Below are positions 41,615 through 50,299 of a DNA stretch of 64,000 bases, one piece after another (position 1 is the first letter of the stretch; each line of letters opens with the position of its first letter). The stretch covers positions 248,001 to 312,000 of the forward strand of contig NZ_FOVW01000004.1 in the NCBI RefSeq assembly GCF_900115305.1, read 5' to 3'. The notes beneath the pieces are model-generated. The model did not search any database. It saw only the letters and a list, made by a program, of their open reading frames with translations, and was not told the origin of the DNA. Origin of the DNA: Algoriphagus ornithinivorans. Its GTDB lineage: Bacteria > Bacteroidota > Bacteroidia > Cytophagales > Cyclobacteriaceae. A program made the position numbers and the translations under genes.

Positions 41615-44600
41615 ATTTCCAGATTTCTGCAGCACTGTTGTTTTTTACAATTAGGAGTTTTTGATCATTTAATCGGCTGATTGCTCTGATTTCACCGGAA
41701 AGCTTGAGTTGATGTTGAGCGTTAGGAAGGTAACGGAAAGTTCCATCTCCATTTCCTATCAACACCTCCCCGAAACTGGCGTCTGATTTGCCGATTTCTG
41801 GTTTCACTCCACTTAAATTTCCTCCTAAAATCAAATCTATTATTCCATCTTGATTGATGTCTATTGTCTCGCTTGCAAACACCCAGGATCTCTGAGCCAT
41901 TCTCGGGAAAGAAACCCATTCAAACTGTGCTCCATCTCGATTCATTAATACCCCCGACTCTAAATGAGTTAATTCATTGACGATGGATTTGGAAATAATA
42001 GCGGGATCGAAAATCTGATCTAAGGATTGATTATTGTAATTCGAGTACCGCATGTACTTCTTTTTGATAGTAGGGATTTGTTTTTCCAGTTCATGCTTCA
42101 GCGTAAATGGCACCTGAACATCCCCTTGAGTAGCAGTGAATATTTGCTCTATAGATCCGTTTTGGTCAAAGTCATTCAAATACATCCGAATAGGGCTATC
42201 TGATTTTGCCTTAAACCGGGTATTAAGTCCCTGATTCCCTAGAATCAAATCTGGAAAACCATTTCCGTCCAAATCTGCAACTTCAACAGATCTGTACCAG
42301 CCTTTTAATTTCGCTAGTTCGGGAAGCTCCATCCTTTCCAATTTTTTCCCGGTGTTTTTGAAAAAAATGGGTTCAGTCCAGTCACCGACAAGTACCAAGT
42401 CTTCTTTTCCGTCTTGGTCCAAATCCACTACTGCTGCGTCGGTGATCATTCCTATTTCCTGAAGTCCCGGAGCAAAATCTTGGCTTTGTTCAGTGAAATT
42501 CCCTTTCCCATCATTAATCCAAATATGACTGCTTGCCGGTGCTCCATAGACGAAAGGCACTAACCTTTCGGTGATAATTAGATCCAAAGCCCCGTCTTCA
42601 TTGATATCTATGGACTGAACAGATGAGCTTACTCCTCTTATGGTTTGGAAGCCAGTTTGGGTGCTCTTGCCAAAATTTCCTTTCCCGTCATTGAAGTAAA
42701 GTCTGTCTGCAAGATCAGGTGCATTGAGTGGAAATTCATTTCCGCCTGAAGTCACCAATAAGTCCAGAAAACCATCTCCATTGGCATCAAAGAATAAAGC
42801 GTCGGAGTCTTCTGCAGTGGAGTCAGCTTCAAATGCAGCTTGTCTTGATAAGGAGTATTTCCCAGAGCTAGAACCAAGATACAACTTGGCACTAAATCCC
42901 TTCGATCCTCCGAAATATAGGTCTTCTATGCCATCTCCATTGACATCCGCTTTGGCAAAAGCAGGACCGTCGGTAGAGAACATATGATACAGCAATCGGT
43001 CTCTGTCAAAGTCAACAAAAGTATTTTCCTGATGCTGGAAATCAATTAGGGGCTGCTCTTCCTTGCTAAACAAAGGCTTGATTCCTTTCGAGCTAGGTAC
43101 CTCAATTCCTTCTTGAGCATCTTCCCATTTCAACTGTAATAATTGGTTTGCTGATTGATTCTCTAATAAACTTACTTTTCCATCAGGCCATGTAATATAG
43201 ATTTGATCAAGCTTTGTGATTTTCCCTAGCCCCAAAGTCAGTTTAGGGTCCACTGAGGATTGAAATCCCCGGTTTGGCATTTGTTCCAAGTAAAACTTTT
43301 GATCACCTGCAATTGCCAAGATTTGGGTTCCAACTGCCTGTGTGTTCATGCCTTTTCCGATCAATTCGAATTGGATGGAATGATTTTCGGGTAATTGAGT
43401 TTTACTGAGATTTTTAAAAATCTGGGCAGGCTTATTTACATTATTGATGACCAAGTCCAAAGTTCCGTCATTGTCTAAATCTCCATAGGCAGAGCCATTC
43501 GAGTGAATAGCTTCTCCCAATCCCCATTCCTGAGCTTTGTTTTCAAACTGAAGATCCCCCAAATTCTTAAATGCATAGTTGGGCACGGGATTGATTGGAA
43601 TAGGATCAATAAGGGCTTTGTAATCCACTCCCTCTTGGGTGATGATTTTTACTTTGGTCTCTTCATCATCAATAAAGTTCAAATAGTCCAAATCAGTAAT
43701 ATCCTGATAGATGCCGTTGGCTACGAATAAATCTCTCATGCCATCATTGTCCATATCAAAAATCAATGCTCCCCAGCTCCAATCTGTGGCTTCTACATTG
43801 GCCATTCTACCCATTTCACTGAAGGTGCCGTCCCCATTATTGATATGGAGCATATTTCTTGAAAATTGATAATGATAGCCGTAATTCTTGTTGAATTGAA
43901 ATCTGTCCCAGTTTTCAAAAGTGGTCACCTGCTTCAATCTATCTATAGGCTCCGGAAGCATGTCTGTGACGAAAATATCCAACAGTCCATCTCCATTGAT
44001 ATCCGCAATATCTGCACCCATGGAAGCTGCAGAAATAGATCTCATAGCAGACTCCAAAGATTCTGTGAAAGTGCCATCTTGATTGTTGATATATAAATAG
44101 TCCTTTTCAAAAAAATCATTAGAAATAAAGATGTCTGGCCAGCCGTCTTGGTTCACATCTCCAATGGTGATTCCTAATCCAAATCCAATTACTGATCCAT
44201 AAATCCCAGCTTCCTCACTTACGTCCGTAAATTTTCCACCATCGTTTCTGAATAATTTATCTCCACCTACAGGGTCCCGTTCAGGACGCTTATTCTGCAT
44301 TTTGTTGAAGCTTCCAATTGCCTGATAGCTGTTATTCAAAAGATAAACATCCAGGTCTCCGTCTCTATCATAGTCAAAAAATACAGCATGGGTTGAGAAT
44401 CCTTGGTCAGCTAAACCGTATTGTTCAGCCATTTCTAAAAAAGTGCCATCACCCTGATTAATGAATAACTCATTTTGCTTGTTGTCTCCGGAAATATCTC
44501 CCGAGTTACATACATAAATATCTAAATATCCATCTCCGTTTACATCGGCCATAGCCACTCCAGTACTCCAAGCCCGGTTACCTTTAACGCCGGCTTTCTC

Positions 44601-44903
44601 AGTAATGTCCTCAAATTGAAAATTGCCTTTGTTGAGGTACAATGTATTGTCTGTTAGATTTCCCGTGAAGTAGATATCTAACAAACCATCATTATTAATG
44701 TCTCCCAAGGCAACACCACCTCCATTATAGTAATTTCGGTAGGTGAAAATGTTGAATTTTTTATCAAATGAAAGGTCATTACTGAAGGTTACCCCAGATT
44801 CTTCCGGAGATATTTGTTCAAAGAGACTTGGAGTTTCAGCCTCTTCCTTTCCGCAGGAAAACAAAAGAATGAGTGCACAAAAGCCAATTATTTGATTCTT
44901 CAT
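41601..44903 (-). CDS. FG-GAP/VCBS repeat lipoprotein with ASPIC/UnbV domain (copy 2)
   Basis: This 1,100-residue lipoprotein (MKNQIIGFCALILLFSC, Cys17) is collinear with copies 1 and 3 from the first residues after the lipobox (LFEQISPEESGVTFSNDL, YNGGGVALGDINNDGLLD) to the end. FG-GAP calcium loops include DVNGDGYLD, DYDRDGDLD, DVNQDGWPD, DINGDGLLD, DLDQDGKED and DLDGNGFPD. The ASPIC/UnbV segment is AVGTQILAIAGDQKFYLEQM to ITWPDGKVSLLE. Its start codon overlaps the stop of the small lipoprotein gene (ATGA) and its end overlaps copy 1 by 14 nt, so translation of all four is chained. Confidence 0.88.
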   Translation of the reverse strand: MKNQIIGFCALILLFSCGKEEAETPSLFEQISPEESGVTFSNDLSFDKKFNIFTYRNYYNGGGVALGDINNDGLLDIYFTGNLTDNTLYLNKGNFQFEDITEKAGVKGNRAWSTGVAMADVNGDGYLDIYVCNSGDISGDNKQNELFINQGDGTFLEMAEQYGLADQGFSTHAVFFDYDRDGDLDVYLLNNSYQAIGSFNKMQNKRPERDPVGGDKLFRNDGGKFTDVSEEAGIYGSVIGFGLGITIGDVNQDGWPDIFISNDFFEKDYLYINNQDGTFTESLESAMRSISAASMGADIADINGDGLLDIFVTDMLPEPIDRLKQVTTFENWDRFQFNKNYGYHYQFSRNMLHINNGDGTFSEMGRMANVEATDWSWGALIFDMDNDGMRDLFVANGIYQDITDLDYLNFIDDEETKVKIITQEGVDYKALIDPIPINPVPNYAFKNLGDLQFENKAQEWGLGEAIHSNGSAYGDLDNDGTLDLVINNVNKPAQIFKNLSKTQLPENHSIQFELIGKGMNTQAVGTQILAIAGDQKFYLEQMPNRGFQSSVDPKLTLGLGKITKLDQIYITWPDGKVSLLENQSANQLLQLKWEDAQEGIEVPSSKGIKPLFSKEEQPLIDFQHQENTFVDFDRDRLLYHMFSTDGPAFAKADVNGDGIEDLYFGGSKGFSAKLYLGSSSGKYSLSRQAAFEADSTAEDSDALFFDANGDGFLDLLVTSGGNEFPLNAPDLADRLYFNDGKGNFGKSTQTGFQTIRGVSSSVQSIDINEDGALDLIITERLVPFVYGAPASSHIWINDGKGNFTEQSQDFAPGLQEIGMITDAAVVDLDQDGKEDLVLVGDWTEPIFFKNTGKKLERMELPELAKLKGWYRSVEVADLDGNGFPDLILGNQGLNTRFKAKSDSPIRMYLNDFDQNGSIEQIFTATQGDVQVPFTLKHELEKQIPTIKKKYMRYSNYNNQSLDQIFDPAIISKSIVNELTHLESGVLMNRDGAQFEWVSFPRMAQRSWVFASETIDINQDGIIDLILGGNLSGVKPEIGKSDASFGEVLIGNGDGTFRYLPNAQHQLKLSGEIRAISRLNDQKLLIVKNNSAAEIWKYDNY

Positions 44904-45481
44904 GATGGGTTAGCTTCTAGTTGTTTTTGGATAGGCAAATCCACTATTTCCACCCGAACTGAGGAAATAGATTTTTTGAAAACACGGATTCTTCGGTTTC
45001 CGTCAATCTTGACAAATGCGATTAATGATTTATCCTCATTGGAAACCTCAAAAAAGCCATCCCCATACCAGGTTTCTAATAAGGCGATAACGTCATCCCT
45101 GAGTTTTTCTACGCTTAACTCTTCATTCCAAAGAGCCCAAGATTCATAGGTGAACTCCATGGGCATCATGTAAATTTTATTTTCTTCAAATCTAGGGTAA
45201 AAGCGCATTTTAGCAGGATTGCCTGAGGGCATTTCAGCCTGATATTCTACAGACAATTCAGTAGGGCCATTGGTTAAAACTCCTTTTTTATTGAGGTCCC
45301 AACATGTTTCGAAGAACTCCTTTTTATCCATTCCCAATTCCAATCCCAAGAATAGCTCATTAGCTTCTTTGCCGGAGCTCAATTCCCTATCTTCAATTTT
45401 TTGGTACTCAGATTTGCAGGCACCAAGCGTAGTAACTATTAAAATTGCCTTAGCGAATCTCAAAAAGAATCGGTTCATCAT
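44900..45481 (-). CDS. Unknown small lipoprotein within the FG-GAP operon
   Basis: This 193-residue protein has a lipoprotein signal (FAKAILIVTTLGACKS, Cys22). The mature part is mixed alpha/beta with no family I recognise: ELFLGLELGMDKKEFFETCW, YPRFEENKIYMMPMEFTYE, LLETWYGDGFFEVSNED and a C-terminal strand RRIRVFKKSISSVRVEIVDL. The GMDKKEFFETCW stretch is a short helix like those in small periplasmic assembly proteins, but this is only a resemblance. It overlaps copy 3 upstream by 32 nt (or 29 if the second ATG is used) and copy 2 downstream by 4 nt. It is therefore made together with both and may be an accessory subunit. Confidence 0.75.
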   Translation of the reverse strand: MMNRFFLRFAKAILIVTTLGACKSEYQKIEDRELSSGKEANELFLGLELGMDKKEFFETCWDLNKKGVLTNGPTELSVEYQAEMPSGNPAKMRFYPRFEENKIYMMPMEFTYESWALWNEELSVEKLRDDVIALLETWYGDGFFEVSNEDKSLIAFVKIDGNRRIRVFKKSISSVRVEIVDLPIQKQLEANPS

Positions 45482-48400
45482 TATTTCTTACTGCTATTAA
45501 ATAGGGTTTGTTATTGATTATTATTTTATGAAGATCCCTGCTTTCTCCGGGAAGAACCAATCCGCTTTCTTCCGGGAGGGAAACCTTCCATGTGTAGTTT
45601 TTTGTATGGTTTAGTAACCAACCATAGCTTCCCAAATTGGATCCCATTTCCGGCTTATTCCGACTTTGATTTCCTGCTAAGATGAGGAAATCATTGCTTT
45701 TTGAATCCTGAAAGAAAAGGCTGGTGTAAATGGGGGCTTGCTGAACTTCAACAGGTAATTCCTGGAGTTTAAACTTCCCATTTCCATCGTTGATCCACAG
45801 GGAGGTTTGCAAGATATCGACTTCCAAATTTAGGGATTTTGAAAGAATTTGGGCAGGGAAAAGTTCCTCCATTGACTTATTTTGGTAAGCTGCATAAGTA
45901 GTTAATTGCTTTCGTAAAGAAGGAATCTGCTTTAGTAAGGTGTTCTTCATTACTAAAGGCATTGCCCTATTTCCGTCATAAAAACAGAGAATTTGATCTA
46001 AACTTCCATTTTGATCAAAATCATTGACATACATTCTCAGCTTGCTGCCAGTCGGAGGTTTGAATCGGGTATTTAAACCCAAATTACCCGCTAATATATC
46101 CGGGCTTCCGTCTCCGTTTAAATCCCTTACGAGAAGCGTGTTCCACAATCCCCTCGTCTGGGAAAAACCGAATTCCTCTGTTCTTTCATAGAATTGACCA
46201 CTTTTGATGGAAAAAATGCGAATGGGAGCCCATTCTCCGGCAATAATAAGTTCTAGCTGACCGTCACCATCCAAGTCAGCAATGCTTCCTGATGTCAGCA
46301 TTCCTTCTTTGAACTCTTGGGAAGTTGCTGCTTTGGTGAAATTCCCTTTACCATCATTTAGCCATGTGTTAAATCCAGTTGGAATTCCATAAGCAAAAGG
46401 CTGCTCTCTGTCACCAATGACTAAGTCTAAATCTCCATCTTGATCAATATCAGTTGTTAGAATAAATGAGCTGGGTACAGGATCAAATAATTGTTGGGAC
46501 TTAAGAAATTTGCCATTTCCTTGATTGATATACAACCTATTTTGATAGAGTGGATTCCCCATTCCAAACTCAATGCCACCGCTGGCAATTAATAGATCGG
46601 GAAGTTGATCGTTGTTGGCATGAAAAATTAAAGCATCCACATCTTCAGAAAGACTGTCTTGCTCAAATAAGCCCTCTAAGGCAGTTTGAAAGCTTCCGTT
46701 TGGCTGTTGATAAAAGAGTTGACTTGCCTGCCCTTTTGCACCCGGAAGGAAAATATCATCTCTTCCGTCTTGGTTTAGATCTCCGACAGCAGCTTTGGGG
46801 CCCTCATTGCTGATAGACCAAAAACGTAATCTGTCCAGGTCAAAATCAACAAACTGACTTTCCTGATGTCTAAATGGGATAGGGTTGGAAGCTAAAGTGA
46901 GTGTTGTTTGCTTAGAAGTCTTTTCAGTCGGAGTCTGAGTTTGATTTTTTTGAGGATTGATTACCTGATTTGCAGCAATATTTTTCTGGATACTCCGGCT
47001 ACCATCTGGCCATGCGATAATTAGACTATCTACAGTTGTGTTTTGGCCTATCCCAAAATGAATTCTAGGGTCTACCGATGACATGTAGCCTTTGACAGGT
47101 TGATATTCTTTATACAAGATCTGACCTTCAATATGAAGCTCTACGGTAGCACCAAAAGCATTTTTCAAATCAATGGTGAGATAATTGCCGAGTTGATTTT
47201 CAATGCTTTGATTTTTGTAAACTCCTAGGAAATCATTGAGGTTATTGACAACTAAGTCCAGATCCCCATCATTATCCAAATCTCCATAGGCCGCTCCTGT
47301 ACTGAAGGTTAATTGATTGAGGCCTACTTCCATGGCTTTGTTTTCAAATGACCAATTGCCAAGGTTTTTAAACCAATAATTTTGTAGTGGGGTGGAGGGA
47401 AACTCATCAATCATTTTGGTGATCAAAACTGAGTCTTTTTTAAATTGAGTGATATCTGATTGCTTGTTGACATAAAAATCCACAAAGTCAAAATCAGTAA
47501 GGTCCTTTACGATTCCATTCGCCACAAAAACATCATTCAGACCATCTAAATCTGCATCAAAAATCAATGCTCCCCAGCTCCAATCTGTGGCATGCATACC
47601 AGTCATTCGAGAAACCTCAGTAAACATGGGAGCTCCTGTATTGGGGTTTTTACCTAGGTTCTTTTGAAGGGTATTTCGGGTGAACTGTCTGTGATACCCT
47701 GCTTTGAGGTTAGCTTGGAATTTATCCCAATCTTCAAATGGAGTTTTTGTTTTTACCCGATTCCAGTCTTCAGGAAGCATTTCTGTTACAAATATGTCAG
47801 GCCTTGCATCATTATCCAGGTCAGCAATATCTGCACCCATGGATCCCATAGAAATTTCCGGGATCAATTCGGGAAGCACTTCTCTGAAAGTTCCGTCCTG
47901 ATTATTGAGATAGAGATAATCTCTTTCAAAAAAGTCATTAGATACATACAAATCAGGCCAAGTATCTTCATTCAAGTCTGCTACAGTTACTCCAAGACCA
48001 TAGCCTATACTACTTCCAAAGATTCCTGCTGCTTCACTGATATCTGTAAAAAATGCTCCGTCATTCCTGAATAATTTATTCCCACCTTCTGGATCCCTGA
48101 TTTCTCTTTGGCCTTCTCTTAAATCAAAAAGACCAACAGATCTTCCAGAATTACTAAGTAGGTACATATCAAGATCTCCGTCTTTATCCATGTCAAAAAA
48201 TACCGCATGCTGGGAGAGGCCTTCTTCAGCAATTCTATAGGCTTTTGACTCTTCTTTGAATGTTAGGGTTCCCTGATTGATGAATAATTCATTGTATCTC
48301 TTTTCTCCTCCGGGAGGGCCGGATTTGCAAACATAGATATCCAATAGTCCATCATTATTGATATCTGCCATACTGACTCCGGTAGACCAAACTCCAGAAG

Positions 48401-48728
48401 AATTTAAGCCTGCTTGATCTGTAATGTCTTCAAATTTAAAGTTGCCTTTATTTAAATAGAGGCGATTAGAGGTTTGATTTCCGGCAATAAAAATATCTAA
48501 GAGTCCATCATTGTTGATGTCTCCAAGAGCTACACCAGCACCGTTATAAAAATTCCTGAATGTATAAGGGTTATATTTTTCATTATAGGTAAGATCGTTT
48601 CTGAAATCAATCCCGCTTTCTTTTGCTGAAATAAGTTTAAAAAGTTGCTTTTCCTGTGCTTCTTCCTTTTTGCAGGAAGAAAGCAAAATGATCATTAAAA
48701 GAGGCAGTATGCTTTTACTGTACTTCAT
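45450..48728 (-). CDS. FG-GAP/VCBS repeat lipoprotein with ASPIC/UnbV domain (copy 3)
   Basis: This lipoprotein of about 1,092 residues (MKYSKSILPLLMIILLSSC, Cys19) is the first of the three paralogues after susD. It shows the same order of FG-GAP calcium loops (DINNDGLLD, DMDKDGDLD, DLDNDARPD, DLDNDGDLD, DLNQDGRDD, DIDQDGDLD, DLNGDGSPD) and an ASPIC/UnbV segment (GATVELHIEGQILYKEYQPV to AWPDGSRSIQKN). It differs from the other two in a Thr/Gln-rich linker after the ASPIC domain (NPQKNQTQTPTEKTSKQTT). The ORF could begin at 48764, but the ATG at 48728 fits the signal peptide and lies just after the terminator-like hairpin that follows susD. Confidence 0.88.
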   Translation of the reverse strand: MKYSKSILPLLMIILLSSCKKEEAQEKQLFKLISAKESGIDFRNDLTYNEKYNPYTFRNFYNGAGVALGDINNDGLLDIFIAGNQTSNRLYLNKGNFKFEDITDQAGLNSSGVWSTGVSMADINNDGLLDIYVCKSGPPGGEKRYNELFINQGTLTFKEESKAYRIAEEGLSQHAVFFDMDKDGDLDMYLLSNSGRSVGLFDLREGQREIRDPEGGNKLFRNDGAFFTDISEAAGIFGSSIGYGLGVTVADLNEDTWPDLYVSNDFFERDYLYLNNQDGTFREVLPELIPEISMGSMGADIADLDNDARPDIFVTEMLPEDWNRVKTKTPFEDWDKFQANLKAGYHRQFTRNTLQKNLGKNPNTGAPMFTEVSRMTGMHATDWSWGALIFDADLDGLNDVFVANGIVKDLTDFDFVDFYVNKQSDITQFKKDSVLITKMIDEFPSTPLQNYWFKNLGNWSFENKAMEVGLNQLTFSTGAAYGDLDNDGDLDLVVNNLNDFLGVYKNQSIENQLGNYLTIDLKNAFGATVELHIEGQILYKEYQPVKGYMSSVDPRIHFGIGQNTTVDSLIIAWPDGSRSIQKNIAANQVINPQKNQTQTPTEKTSKQTTLTLASNPIPFRHQESQFVDFDLDRLRFWSISNEGPKAAVGDLNQDGRDDIFLPGAKGQASQLFYQQPNGSFQTALEGLFEQDSLSEDVDALIFHANNDQLPDLLIASGGIEFGMGNPLYQNRLYINQGNGKFLKSQQLFDPVPSSFILTTDIDQDGDLDLVIGDREQPFAYGIPTGFNTWLNDGKGNFTKAATSQEFKEGMLTSGSIADLDGDGQLELIIAGEWAPIRIFSIKSGQFYERTEEFGFSQTRGLWNTLLVRDLNGDGSPDILAGNLGLNTRFKPPTGSKLRMYVNDFDQNGSLDQILCFYDGNRAMPLVMKNTLLKQIPSLRKQLTTYAAYQNKSMEELFPAQILSKSLNLEVDILQTSLWINDGNGKFKLQELPVEVQQAPIYTSLFFQDSKSNDFLILAGNQSRNKPEMGSNLGSYGWLLNHTKNYTWKVSLPEESGLVLPGESRDLHKIIINNKPYLIAVRNNDEPILFEIR

Positions 48729-48736
48729 GATTTTGT

Positions 48737-48771
48737 AAAAAAAAGGAAGTGCACAAATGTACACTTCCTTT
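48737..48771 (-). terminator. Terminator or attenuator between susD and the FG-GAP genes
   Basis: The 9-bp stem AAGGAAGTG (48743-48751) and CACTTCCTT (48762-48770) is followed on the minus strand by eight T. It ends only about 9 nt before the start of the next gene, leaving no room for a promoter. Partial readthrough is therefore the likely way the downstream genes are expressed. Confidence 0.8.
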
Positions 48772-48792
48772 CAATAAGATATTATTTTTTAA

Positions 48793-50280
48793 TTAATAAC
48801 CTGGGTTCTGAGTCAGGTTAGGGTTAGCATTGATTTGCTGCAATGGAATAGGGAATAGTGCTCGGAAAGGCTGAGATTGTCCTTTCTCCCACCATGGCTG
48901 ATTCCACTTTCCGAACCTGATCTGATCAGTTCTTCTGGAAGCTTCAGCAAACATTTCTCTTCCTCTTTCTTCAAAGATAGTATCCAAAGTCACGGTAGTG
49001 AATGCAGGCATACCTGATCTTGTTCTAACCATATTAAGGGCAGTCAGAGCCTCAGAAGTTTGTCCCAAACGGAAAGCTGCTTCTGCTTTGGTCAAGTACA
49101 TATCAGCCAATCTGAACAATGGATAATCATTGTTCAAGCTTGAAGCAGCACCCGAAGCAAACTCAAATTTACCTACTCTCGCACCAGCTTGTCTGAATGC
49201 ATTTGGAGCCAACATGTTGATCTCAGGAGTAAAGGTCAATGGAGGACCATCAGGGTCATTTGCTTCCGCTGAGATATCATTCAAACGAGTGCCATCAGCA
49301 GCGAATTGAGGACCTACAATGAAGGAGTTCTTTCTTACATCATTATCATCAAAAGAATTATAGAATTCTTCCAAAGATGCATATCCATTCCATGGCTGCT
49401 CCTGCAAATTGTAAGTATTCTGACTCAAATAGTGCAAAGTCATTTGAACAAGGTTGAATCCTTGTGCATTGTTCTCATCGTATGGCAAAGTCAAGATGTT
49501 CTCAGTAGATCCGCCATTTCTTGTAGAAAAGTTGCTGAAGAAATTAGCTGATAAAGAGTAAGGACCTGAAATAACCACATCTGCTGCAGCTTTAGCATCA
49601 GCCCATCTTGCAGTTCCAGTGTAAACCTGAGCATTCAAGTATAACTTAGCAAGGATAGCATGAGCACTGTAATAGTTCAAGGTTGTCTTAGTATCGGACT
49701 TTGGAAGTAAGTCTACGTTTTCCAAAACTGAACGCTCGATGAAGTCAAATACTTCTTGACGAGTGTTATTAGAAGGGTTTCCTTCCAAGTCATCTTCAGT
49801 AACGATAGGAACATTTCCAAAGCTGTCGATCAACCAAGAATAAATCAAAGCTCTTAATACTCTTAATTCCGCTGTTAAAGCTTCCACATCTCTATAACTT
49901 ACAATTAGGTTATTGATTTCACCAATTGCAGTGTAGCAATAAGCCCAAGAGTTATTGAAAGCCTCATCAGATGGCTGCCAAGTATGTCTGTGCATTCTTA
50001 ACCATAATCCACCATCTTCCCAGTCAGCTCCTTTTTGAGGAATTGCCATTTCGTCAGATGATACCTCGTAAATAGACCAGATACTGTTGTGTCCACCCCA
50101 GCTACCCACAATACGGGAGTATGCAGAAGCTTTCAAAACGTCAATCAAGGCTGGGTTATTACTATTCGCCACATCCTCAGGAGTTACTCCGTCAAGTACC
50201 TCCTGCTCCAGTTCCCAACAGGATCCCAGTAGGAATACTACCGGAATCAACAGAAAGGTTTTACTAATTGATTTTAACAT
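48793..50280 (-). CDS. SusD/RagB family nutrient-binding lipoprotein
   Basis: This 495-residue lipoprotein (MLKSISKTFLLIPVVFLLGSC, Cys21) is helical with TPR-like units, as in SusD. Typical segments are NNSWAYCYTAIGEINNLI, LRVLRALIYSWLIDSFGNVPIV, AHAILAKLYLNAQVYTG, and the C-terminal YPLFRLADMYLTKAEAAFRLG with ALNMVRTRSGMP and ERGREMFAEASRRTDQIRFG. It forms the lid over the SusC barrel and binds the incoming substrate. SusD-type partners of this sequence class serve many glycans and peptides, so the substrate is open. It starts 19 nt after susC, and the hairpin after its stop may make it and SusC more abundant than the following proteins. Confidence 0.95.
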   Translation of the reverse strand: MLKSISKTFLLIPVVFLLGSCWELEQEVLDGVTPEDVANSNNPALIDVLKASAYSRIVGSWGGHNSIWSIYEVSSDEMAIPQKGADWEDGGLWLRMHRHTWQPSDEAFNNSWAYCYTAIGEINNLIVSYRDVEALTAELRVLRALIYSWLIDSFGNVPIVTEDDLEGNPSNNTRQEVFDFIERSVLENVDLLPKSDTKTTLNYYSAHAILAKLYLNAQVYTGTARWADAKAAADVVISGPYSLSANFFSNFSTRNGGSTENILTLPYDENNAQGFNLVQMTLHYLSQNTYNLQEQPWNGYASLEEFYNSFDDNDVRKNSFIVGPQFAADGTRLNDISAEANDPDGPPLTFTPEINMLAPNAFRQAGARVGKFEFASGAASSLNNDYPLFRLADMYLTKAEAAFRLGQTSEALTALNMVRTRSGMPAFTTVTLDTIFEERGREMFAEASRRTDQIRFGKWNQPWWEKGQSQPFRALFPIPLQQINANPNLTQNPGY

Positions 50281-50299
50281 ATCTCTGTTGTTTGATTGA

